Source of the DNA: an uncultured Corynebacterium sp.
GTDB lineage: Bacteria > Actinomycetota > Actinomycetes > Mycobacteriales > Mycobacteriaceae
Reading direction: 5' to 3'
NCBI GenBank assembly: GCA_915275065.1
Contig: CAJZGD010000162.1
Span: 1-5,853 of the forward strand
Length of the DNA: 5,853 nucleotides
Shown: one piece after another, positions 1-5,428 of the stretch
Numbering within the stretch: the first letter of the stretch is position 1
Layout of the letters: each line of letters begins with the position of its first letter
Program-made: the position numbers and the translations under genes
The notes under the pieces: model-generated
The model's database searches: none
Told to the model about the DNA's origin: nothing
Seen by the model: the letters and a program-made list of their open reading frames with translations, nothing else

Positions 1-32
1 CACTCTTTCCCTACACGACGCTCTTCCGATCT
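1..32 (+). other. Illumina TruSeq read-1 adapter remnant (artefact)
   Basis: These bases match, from its second base to its end, the standard 33-nt Illumina TruSeq universal/read-1 adapter that finishes in CTCTTCCGATCT. The match runs from the first base of the window to base 32, where adapter ligation would join an insert. This is library DNA left on the end of a read or contig, not genomic sequence. The true insert starts at or after base 33, so nothing about the natural upstream neighbour of glmS can be read from here. Confidence 0.97.
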
Positions 33-83
33 CACATGTCAGTCTATTTAAATCACTAACAAATCAAGGTAGAGTCGAGTTTT
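33..83 (+). promoter_or_regulatory. Truncated glmS leader with weak ribosome binding site
   Basis: This 51-nt stretch is AT-rich at first (around 44-65) and contains a purine-rich run AAGGTAGAG at 66-74, nine nt before the glmS ATG. That run is a plausible but imperfect Shine-Dalgarno sequence. No full promoter can be placed because the adapter cuts the region. I see no sign of a glmS ribozyme fold, which is mainly a feature of Firmicutes, but only 51 nt are available to judge. Confidence 0.4.
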
Positions 84-1958
84 ATGTGTGGAATTGTTGG
101 ATACGTAGGGACTAAAAACATCCCTGGTAGGGCACATTTTGCCCTCGACGTGGTATTGGAAGGCTTACGACGCTTGGAATATCGCGGCTACGACTCGGCC
201 GGTATTGCCGTGCTCGACGAGGGAAAAATAAGCTTCCGGAAAAAGGCTGGGAAGGTCGCCGCCCTCGATGAAGTGATCGCCGCTGACCCCCTACCCCAAG
301 CGGTGGTGGGTATTGGGCACACCCGGTGGGCCACCCATGGTGGGCCGACCGACGCCAACGCTCACCCACACGTGGTGGATGACGGCAAACTCGCTGTTGT
401 GCACAATGGCATCATTGAGAACTTCGCGGAACTGAAAACCGAGCTGGCAGAAAAAGGCTATGCTTTCGAGTCTGAAACCGACACTGAGGTGGCCGCTACC
501 CTGCTGTCCGACTTCGTGCACGGTGCCGCCGGCGGCGATCTCACCGAAGCTATGCGGCTGACCTGCAACCGGCTGGAGGGCGCGTTCACGCTTTTGGCGC
601 TGCACACGGATTTCCCGGATCGGATTGTTGCCGCCCGCCGGAATTCCCCGCTGGTCATTGGCCTGGGCGAGGGCGAAAATTTCCTCGGCTCCGACGTGTC
701 CGGGTTCATTGACTACACCAAGAATGCGGTGGAGATGGCGAACGATCAGATCGTCACCATCACCGCCACCAGCTACGACATTATTGATTTCGCCGGCAAT
801 GAAGCCCAGGGCAAGCCGTTCAAGGTGGAGTGGGATGCTGCCGCTGCGGAAAAGGGCGGGTTCAGTTCGTTCATGGAGAAGGAAATCCACGACCAGCCGG
901 CCGCCGTCCGCGACACCCTGATGGGCCGGTTCGACGAGAACGGCAAGCTCACGTTGGATGAGCTGCACATCGACGAGTCCGTGCTGCGCAGCATCGACAA
1001 GATCATTGTCATCGCCTGCGGCACAGCCGCCTATGCCGGCATGGTGGCCCGGTATGCGATCGAACACTGGTGCCGTATCCCCACCGAGGTGGAGTTGGCT
1101 CACGAGTTCCGGTACCGGGACCCCATTGTGAACGAGAAAACCTTGGTGGTGTCCCTGTCCCAGTCGGGTGAAACCATGGACACGCTCATGGCGGTCCGTC
1201 ACGCCCGGGAGCAGGGCGCGAAGGTGATTGCGATTTGTAACACCCACGGTTCGTCCATTCCGCGGGAGTCCGACGCCTGCCTGTACACGCATGCCGGCCC
1301 GGAAATCGCCGTGGCCTCCACGAAGGCATTCCTCGCCCAGATTGCGGCCGTGTATCTTTTGGGCCTGTACCTGGCGGAGCTGCGCGGCAATATGTTTGCC
1401 GACGAGGTACACAAGATCCTCGACGAGCTGCGGGACATTCCCGAGAAAATCCAAAAGGTCATCGACAATGAGGACCAGGTCAAGGAGTTGGGCCGCAGCA
1501 TGAAGGACGCCACGTCCGTGCTGTTCTTGGGCCGCCACGTCGGGTTCCCGGTCGCCCTAGAGGGTGCTCTGAAGCTGAAGGAGATCGCATACCTGCACGC
1601 CGAGGGGTTTGCCGCCGGCGAACTGAAGCACGGCCCGATCGCCCTGGTGGAGGAGGGCCAGCCGGTGTTTATCATCGTGCCGTCCCCGGGCGGCCGCGAA
1701 TCCCTGCACTCGAAGGTTGTTTCGAACATTCAGGAGGTGCGGGCTCGGGGCGCCATCACAATTGTGATCGCCGAGGAGGACGATAAGGCAGTTGAGCAGT
1801 TCGCCAACCATGTTATTCGCATCCCCGAATCCCCCAGCTTGATGCAGCCGCTCTTGGCCACCGTGCCGTTGCAGCTGTTTGCGGCCACCGTCGCCGAGTC
1901 CAAGGGCTACGATGTGGATCAGCCCCGTAACCTGGCCAAGTCTGTGACCGTCGAATAG
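84..1958 (+). CDS. glmS: Glutamine--fructose-6-phosphate aminotransferase (isomerizing)
   Basis: GlmS makes glucosamine-6-phosphate from fructose-6-phosphate and glutamine in the cytoplasm, the entry step to UDP-GlcNAc, peptidoglycan and other amino-sugar products. The 624-aa protein is complete and of normal length for actinobacteria. Residues 1-~240 are a class II glutamine amidotransferase domain. It starts MCGIVGY, so Met removal would expose Cys2 as nucleophile. GHTRWATHGG (78-87), HNG (107-109) and ETDTEVAATLL follow in the glutaminase pocket. The isomerase half has two SIS domains, with CGTAAY at 312 and SQSGET at 359-364. E500 in LKLKEIAYLHAEG and H516 in GELKHGP align with the E. coli catalytic Glu488 and His504. 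K619 in the C-terminal NLAKSVTVE tail aligns with the fructose-6-phosphate-binding Lys603. The ATG is fixed by the required Cys2. The gene stands alone and ends before a strong terminator. Confidence 0.98.
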   Translation: MCGIVGYVGTKNIPGRAHFALDVVLEGLRRLEYRGYDSAGIAVLDEGKISFRKKAGKVAALDEVIAADPLPQAVVGIGHTRWATHGGPTDANAHPHVVDDGKLAVVHNGIIENFAELKTELAEKGYAFESETDTEVAATLLSDFVHGAAGGDLTEAMRLTCNRLEGAFTLLALHTDFPDRIVAARRNSPLVIGLGEGENFLGSDVSGFIDYTKNAVEMANDQIVTITATSYDIIDFAGNEAQGKPFKVEWDAAAAEKGGFSSFMEKEIHDQPAAVRDTLMGRFDENGKLTLDELHIDESVLRSIDKIIVIACGTAAYAGMVARYAIEHWCRIPTEVELAHEFRYRDPIVNEKTLVVSLSQSGETMDTLMAVRHAREQGAKVIAICNTHGSSIPRESDACLYTHAGPEIAVASTKAFLAQIAAVYLLGLYLAELRGNMFADEVHKILDELRDIPEKIQKVIDNEDQVKELGRSMKDATSVLFLGRHVGFPVALEGALKLKEIAYLHAEGFAAGELKHGPIALVEEGQPVFIIVPSPGGRESLHSKVVSNIQEVRARGAITIVIAEEDDKAVEQFANHVIRIPESPSLMQPLLATVPLQLFAATVAESKGYDVDQPRNLAKSVTVE

Positions 1959-1970
1959 CACAGAAATGCG

Positions 1971-2016
1971 ATAACGCGAGGTTCCCCAATAGGTGGAATC
2001 TCGCGTTATTTTTATT
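1971..2016 (+). terminator. Rho-independent terminator of glmS, shared convergent hairpin
   Basis: Arms 1971-1985 (ATAACGCGAGGTTCC) and 1995-2009 (GGAATCTCGCGTTAT) form a 15-bp stem with a single G-U wobble and a 9-nt loop, followed by TTTTTATT. It begins 12 nt after the glmS stop. On the minus strand the same stem lies 33 nt past the rhomboid stop. There it is followed by CGCATTTCTG, a much weaker T tract, so it should terminate glmS well and the leftward operon less efficiently. Confidence 0.92.
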
Positions 2017-2042
2017 CGACGACGCTCGGCGCGGCGGTTTGC

Positions 2043-2756
2043 CTATCGCAGCTGTTGCTGTTTTCTCTGTGCGCGGCGAAGTTTCAGCTCGGGCGGGTCG
2101 TCGGAGGTGATGGAGGCGCCGGCGATGAATCCGCCAATGGCGCCGCCTAGGTGGCCTTGCCAGCTGATTCCGGGTTCGCTGGGCAGCACCCCATAGAACA
2201 CCCCACCGTAGTAGAACACGAGCGCGAGGCCAACGAGGATTTGGGAGAGGCTGCGGTTGAAGATGCCGCGAATGACCAGGTAGGTGAGCCAGCCAAAGAT
2301 AACGCCGGAGGCACCAATGTGGGTGCTGCCAATGCCGCCGAAGAGCCATTGGAAGGCGCCGGCGACGATGGTACTAATGATGGTGACTTCCCAGAACACG
2401 CGTTTGCCGGACCAGCCGATGAGGAAGGCACAAACCACGCCGATGCTGGTATTGCCGATGAGGTGTTCCCAACTGCCGTGGAGGAGGGGCGCGGTGATGA
2501 TGTGCCAGAGGGTGGAGGTGTCCCACGGGTGTATGCCAAAGTAGTTGAGGTTATTGGCGAACACGAAGGCGTTAATAATGAAGATGACCCAGATGACGAC
2601 CACGAATCCGACTGCGTGGCTAATTCCGGCTTTGAGTTGGTGTCGTCGTTTAGCGAGGGCTACTTGTTGTTGCGGTCGCGCAGCAGGCACCCCCGCTGTG
2701 GGCGGATAGGCTCCCTGGTAGGGATCCTGGTGGTGAGTTTTTTTCGAGAAGGCCAT
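2043..2756 (-). CDS. Rhomboid-family intramembrane serine protease
   Basis: Rhomboids cut transmembrane substrates inside the membrane with a Ser-His dyad. From the ATG at 2756 the protein is 237 aa. A hydrophilic Pro/Gln-rich N-terminus is followed by about six hydrophobic segments and a basic tail (KLRRAQRKQQQLR). In this numbering the family motifs are H-G-S-W-E-H-L-I-G-N (93-102, matching the conserved HxxxxHxxxN of the second helix), GASGVIFG with nucleophile Ser150, and GHLGGAIGG with catalytic His202, so the protease appears intact. An in-frame TTG at 2765 would add three residues. I chose the ATG, although neither start has a good Shine-Dalgarno sequence, so coupling to the upstream gene (13-nt gap from its stop) is likely. 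It is the last gene of the clpS operon. The same family sits at Rv1337 in the related M. tuberculosis block. Its substrate cannot be told from sequence. Confidence 0.94.
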   Translation of the reverse strand: MAFSKKTHHQDPYQGAYPPTAGVPAARPQQQVALAKRRHQLKAGISHAVGFVVVIWVIFIINAFVFANNLNYFGIHPWDTSTLWHIITAPLLHGSWEHLIGNTSIGVVCAFLIGWSGKRVFWEVTIISTIVAGAFQWLFGGIGSTHIGASGVIFGWLTYLVIRGIFNRSLSQILVGLALVFYYGGVFYGVLPSEPGISWQGHLGGAIGGFIAGASITSDDPPELKLRRAQRKQQQLR

Positions 2757-2769
2757 AATGACCAATATT

Positions 2770-3705
2770 CTAGCGGGTTAGTTCGAAATAAGTGTTCAGA
2801 CCAAATCCGGGTTCGGCGGCGACCACGGCATCAACAATGGCAGCGGCGGTAATCTCGGCCGCGTGGGTGGAGAGACTTAGCATGGTTTCGAGATCGACGC
2901 CGGTGCCGTCGCCGGTCGAAAGGCAGAAGAGCGTGTCACCGTCGAGCGGCGAGTGCGCGGGGTGAATGGCCCGAGCAATCCCATCGTGCGCAACCATTGC
3001 GAGGCGTTTGGCCTGGGCTTTGGTGATGGGGGCGTTGGTGGCGATCACGCCGATGGTGGTGTTGAGCTTGGGGGTTGCCGCCGGTAGCTTGTCGACGGCT
3101 ACCTTTCGGCGGGGATCCGCCCAGAATTCACCGGTGTCGGGGTTCATGACGTCCCCCAGGGGGTTGGCGACAATGCCTGCGGCCATGACCCACTCCCCTA
3201 CCTGCATGGATGCCTGGCCAAACCCACCGCGGAGCCGGCCTGCGGTGGCACCGCACCCGGCGCCGACACTACCGGATCGGGTGTCGGGTTCCCCGGTGAG
3301 TGCCGCGTGGGCGGCAGCGTAGCCGTCGTCCCGGGTGGGCCGGTTGGTGGGGTCGCCAACGAGGAGATCAAAGATGACGGCAGCCGGCACAATGGGCACG
3401 ATGGGGCTCTCATCCATGTCGAGGACTCGAAATCCTATTCGATCTTCTTCGAGGCGGGCCATGACCCCATCAGCGGCGGCCAGCCCGTAGGCGGATCCGC
3501 CGGTGAGGGTGATGGCGTGGATGCGTTGCACCGTGTTGTGTGGCGCTAGTAAGTCAGTTTCCCGGGTGCCGGGCCCGCCGCCCCGAACGTCGACAGCGGC
3601 GATGGCGGAGTCGGGGGCCACGATCACAGTGCAGCCAGTATCCCCCAGGGATTTGTGGCCCACCGCGATGCCGGGGACGTCGATAAGCTTGTTATTGCAT
3701 GTCAA
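2770..3705 (-). CDS. P1 (S58/DmpA-NylC-like) family self-processing peptidase
   Basis: This 311-aa protein belongs to the P1 family of N-terminal-nucleophile hydrolases (DmpA aminopeptidase, BapA, NylC), which cut themselves into alpha and beta chains. Family motifs include the N-terminal LIDVPGIAVGH, CTVIVAPD, DVRGGGPGTRETDLL (39-53), LTGGSAYGLAAADGV (67-81) and GAGCGATAG (148-156). NTTIGVIATNA (215-225) places the predicted cut between Asn215 and Thr216, making Thr216 the nucleophile. Asp255 and Asp257 of DGDTLF follow at +39 and +41, the spacing I recall for Thr267/Asp306/Asp308 of NylC. The start is TTG: no ATG or GTG occurs between it and an in-frame stop at 3724-3726, and the family N-terminus begins at once. 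It overlaps the end of the DUF2017 gene by 14 nt, implying translational coupling. There is no signal peptide, so it is probably cytoplasmic. The natural substrate is unknown. Confidence 0.93.
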   Translation of the reverse strand: MTCNNKLIDVPGIAVGHKSLGDTGCTVIVAPDSAIAAVDVRGGGPGTRETDLLAPHNTVQRIHAITLTGGSAYGLAAADGVMARLEEDRIGFRVLDMDESPIVPIVPAAVIFDLLVGDPTNRPTRDDGYAAAHAALTGEPDTRSGSVGAGCGATAGRLRGGFGQASMQVGEWVMAAGIVANPLGDVMNPDTGEFWADPRRKVAVDKLPAATPKLNTTIGVIATNAPITKAQAKRLAMVAHDGIARAIHPAHSPLDGDTLFCLSTGDGTGVDLETMLSLSTHAAEITAAAIVDAVVAAEPGFGLNTYFELTR

Positions 3706-4243
3706 TGTCGTGCCCCATTGCGCCTAGGAGTGTGCCTTGGTTGTAGGCGAGCCAGTCCACCAGGTTGTCGCGTTCTTCGCGCCGAACCGGGTCGTCCGCG
3801 TCGATGGCGGAGAGGTAAAGTCGCAGGTCGTTAATGCCGCTCAGCCAGGCGTCGGCCTCATCTTCGGTGATGGTGACGTTTACGGAACCGTCGGGGCCCA
3901 GGGCTTGGCCGATGATGGCGAGGTTGATGAGTTTGCCTTTGGTGATGTCGGATTCGTGCAGGGATCGCAGCAGGGAGTTGTCGCCCTCGTATTCCTCGTC
4001 GCCATCACGTTCGAAATCGGGCAGCAGGCGGGCCAGGGAGGGGTCGTCGGGAGCGTCTTTGTGCCCGGAAGGCATGCCGGTGAGTTCGGCAAGTTCGTCG
4101 CGGGGGGCGGATTGGGCGCGTTCCATGAGCGCGTTGGCGACGGTGGCCGCGAGGTTACCAAGGATTTCCCGTTCGATGGGTTCGAAGACGCACTGGTATT
4201 TGGCCGGGCCGAAGAGGCTCTTTTTTCGTTTCCATGCTTGCAT
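3692..4243 (-). CDS. DUF2017 domain-containing protein
   Basis: This 183-aa cytoplasmic protein is of unknown function and belongs to the actinobacterial DUF2017 family, usually encoded directly behind clpS (Rv1332 in M. tuberculosis). Recognisable blocks are a basic N-terminus (WKRKKSLFG), PRDELAELTG (47-56), DPSLARLLPDF (67-77), a very acidic stretch DGDEEYEGD around 80-88, an amphipathic DEADAWLSGINDLRLYLSA (128-146), and WLAYNQGTLLGAM near the C-terminus. No catalytic signature or membrane segment is visible. I chose the ATG at 4243, 2 nt after the clpS stop. A GTG at 4273 would add ten residues but overlap clpS. The 3' end overlaps the peptidase start. Position and conserved linkage suggest a role near ClpS/Clp proteolysis, but that is inference only. 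Confidence 0.9.
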   Translation of the reverse strand: MQAWKRKKSLFGPAKYQCVFEPIEREILGNLAATVANALMERAQSAPRDELAELTGMPSGHKDAPDDPSLARLLPDFERDGDEEYEGDNSLLRSLHESDITKGKLINLAIIGQALGPDGSVNVTITEDEADAWLSGINDLRLYLSAIDADDPVRREERDNLVDWLAYNQGTLLGAMGHDIDMQ

Positions 4244-4245
4244 GC

Positions 4246-4647
4246 TCAGCCAGCCTGTTGCATAGTTGCCCACAACCCATGGGTGTGGAGTTTTTTCACG
4301 TCGGCTTCTACTTTGTCTTTTTCCCCGGAGGAAACCGCGGCTTTGCCTTCGGTATGAACCTGCATCATGAGTTCCATGGCGCGTTTTTTGTCATAGCCGA
4401 GAACGGTTTGGAACACGTAGGTAACATAGCTCATGAGGTTGACGGGATCATCCCACACAATGCACACCCAGGGAAGATTTTCACTGGTTGCCATGTCGAC
4501 TTCGAGTTCTTGTTCTACGCCGGGAGTTGCCATGGGCGACGATAGGGTAATGGCAGTAGGTGGCGGGTCGAATTCGGAGTTGATGCGGGCCCTGGGGTCG
4601 CCATCACCGCACTGAAGTAGTGTGGTGGTTTTCCGCAAAGTCTTCAT
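4246..4647 (-). CDS. clpS: ATP-dependent Clp protease adaptor ClpS
   Basis: ClpS binds proteins with destabilising N-terminal residues and delivers them to the Clp unfoldase (ClpC1 in actinobacteria). The ClpS core is residues ~57-133: NLPWVCIVWDDPVNLMSYV (57-75) carries the conserved acidic pair D66/D67, and MMQVHTEGKAAV (94-105) carries His98, equivalent to the E. coli pocket residue His66 that contacts the substrate amino group. It ends GLWATMQQAG, typical of actinobacterial ClpS. From the ATG at 4647 the protein is 133 aa, about 30 longer than I would expect (Mtb Rv1331 is about 101 aa). The extension is low-complexity and unlike known ClpS. An internal ATG at 4533 (MATPGVEQ...) would give 95 aa, but no Shine-Dalgarno sequence precedes it. 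Gene identity is firm and the start is not. It leads the leftward operon. Confidence 0.93.
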   Translation of the reverse strand: MKTLRKTTTLLQCGDGDPRARINSEFDPPPTAITLSSPMATPGVEQELEVDMATSENLPWVCIVWDDPVNLMSYVTYVFQTVLGYDKKRAMELMMQVHTEGKAAVSSGEKDKVEADVKKLHTHGLWATMQQAG

Positions 4648-4658
4648 GCCTCACAAGG

Positions 4659-4664
4659 ATAGTA
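4659..4664 (-). promoter_or_regulatory. Candidate -10 box for the clpS operon
   Basis: On the minus strand the sequence reads TACTAT, a good match to the actinobacterial TAnnnT -10 element. Transcription would start near 4652, a few nt before the ATG at 4647, giving an almost leaderless mRNA for the long ClpS form. No convincing -35 lies at the usual spacing, which is common in corynebacteria. If this promoter is real, the 4647 start becomes more likely than the internal 4533 start. Confidence 0.4.
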
Positions 4665-4729
4665 ACGGTACTGAGCAAACACCACCTAGAACGCCTCACC
4701 ACGCACACATATTATTTTGGCTATATAAA

Positions 4730-4735
4730 TATAAT
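4730..4735 (+). promoter_or_regulatory. Candidate -10 box for the CAP-domain gene
   Basis: A perfect TATAAT lies in the AT-rich divergent region between clpS and the CAP gene, overlapping the end of the dyad TATATAAATATA (4722-4733). Transcription would start near 4742 and leave a leader of about 73 nt before the ATG at 4815. A second, weaker candidate is TAAAAT at 4760-4765. No clear -35 is visible for either, and the AT-richness raises the chance of coincidence. Confidence 0.4.
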
Positions 4736-4800
4736 GTCGGTTTGTTGATAATTCAGTGCTAAAATTTAACGAAGAATCACATTTATTACCCGTCATTGGT

Positions 4801-4806
4801 GGAGGA
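4801..4806 (+). promoter_or_regulatory. Strong Shine-Dalgarno sequence of the CAP-domain gene
   Basis: GGAGGA sits 8 nt upstream of the ATG at 4815. It is the best ribosome binding site in the window and fixes the start of the CAP-domain gene. It contrasts with the neighbouring genes, most of which have weak or no such site. Confidence 0.85.
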
Positions 4807-4814
4807 AACCGGCC

Positions 4815-5390
4815 ATGCAGCAGTTCTTCGACGCTCTCAAGAACTTTCGGGCGATTGCCCCCAGCGGTGATCGCATCACCGAGGCGCAGCGCATCCTGTC
4901 CTACATGTTGGCCGCCATCACCCTGATTGGGGCATTTTTTCACACGTTCGGTTCGGCCCCGCAAAATTCGTCACAGCCGGCAACCGTAAGCGATGCGGAA
5001 AAACCCACGTTGCAGGAGCTTGTGCAACCTATCGACGCCGCCCGCATCTGGGATGATTCCCTCATCCGCAACGATATTGTGCAGATCCTCAACCAGTCCC
5101 GCACCGATTCGGGCCGGGAACCACTCAACCCCGATTTCGACCTGGGGTCGCGGGCGCAAAAGTGGGCGGAGCGCAACGCTACCACGAATAGTTTCAAACC
5201 CACCCCGGCAAACGTGGTCATGGTGCAGGCAGGATTGGGCTACCCGGAGGCGAAGGCCTCGAAATTCCTCGACACCTGGTTCAAAGACCAAACCAGCCAG
5301 GCGGCCTTGGCGGATAAAAAACTCACAAAGGTGGGGGTGGGTGTGGCCAGCTCCCAGGGGCGCACATACGCCGTGGTACAGCTGAGCTAG
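4815..5390 (+). CDS. Membrane-anchored, degenerate CAP/SCP-domain protein
   Basis: This 191-aa protein has a short cytoplasmic N-terminus with basic residues, a hydrophobic segment at ~28-46 (ILSYMLAAITLIGAFFHTFG) and no lipobox cysteine. It is therefore most likely an N-terminally anchored protein with its C-terminus outside. After a Ser/Pro/Gln linker, residues ~85-191 resemble the bacterial CAP (SCP/PR-1) fold: IVQILNQSRTDSGREPLNPDFDLGSRAQKWAERNA (broken here only to show order: Asn/Arg-rich first helix, then the Leu-Asp-Ala-like helix), later FLDTWFKD and VGVGVASSQGRTYAVVQLS as final strands. The histidines and GENIA-like motif of canonical CAP proteins are missing, and the only His (H43) is in or near the membrane segment. 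No enzymatic function should be assumed. It has its own strong Shine-Dalgarno sequence and sits between clpS and pncB, divergent from the former and 38 nt before the latter. Assignment to the CAP family is moderate. Confidence 0.8.
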   Translation: MQQFFDALKNFRAIAPSGDRITEAQRILSYMLAAITLIGAFFHTFGSAPQNSSQPATVSDAEKPTLQELVQPIDAARIWDDSLIRNDIVQILNQSRTDSGREPLNPDFDLGSRAQKWAERNATTNSFKPTPANVVMVQAGLGYPEAKASKFLDTWFKDQTSQAALADKKLTKVGVGVASSQGRTYAVVQLS

Positions 5391-5414
5391 CCTAATCCAG
5401 GTCAGCATTTGGGC

Positions 5415-5420
5415 TAAACT
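5415..5420 (+). promoter_or_regulatory. Candidate -10 box for a leaderless pncB transcript
   Basis: TAAACT fits the corynebacterial TAnnnT -10 pattern and ends 8 nt before the pncB ATG at 5429, so transcription could start at or within a few nt of the initiation codon. No Shine-Dalgarno-like sequence lies in between. The box is embedded in a perfect small dyad, GCTAA-AC-TTAGC (5413-5424), which could be a repressor site or chance. No good -35 is evident. Confidence 0.5.
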
Positions 5421-5428
5421 TAGCGTTT

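Noticed and set aside
33..83. glmS ribozyme or riboswitch upstream of glmS
   Set aside because: Only 51 nt of genomic leader are present, no core ribozyme structure is visible, and this element is typical of Firmicutes.
291..1538. 415-codon open frame antisense to glmS
   Set aside because: It lies wholly inside a gene of certain identity. Its protein is His/Gly/Val-rich without any recognisable domain, and long antisense frames are expected from GC-rich codon bias.
2151..2852. 233-codon plus-strand frame opposite the rhomboid and the end of the peptidase gene
   Set aside because: The very acidic, Ala/Glu/Asp-rich product is a mirror of the rhomboid coding frame, crosses a gene junction, and has no domain or ribosome binding site of note.
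3737..4357. 206-codon plus-strand frame opposite DUF2017 and the end of clpS
   Set aside because: It is a Val/Gly/Phe-rich shadow of a confidently identified gene and spans two real genes.
4722..4733. TATATAAATATA dyad as a specific operator
   Set aside because: Perfect on paper, but made only of A and T in an AT-rich region, so it is likely coincidental. It is kept only as part of the promoter description.
4686..4964. 92-codon minus-strand frame over the AT-rich gap and the start of the CAP gene
   Set aside because: It overlaps the strong ribosome binding site and the membrane segment of the CAP gene, and its product has no recognisable features.
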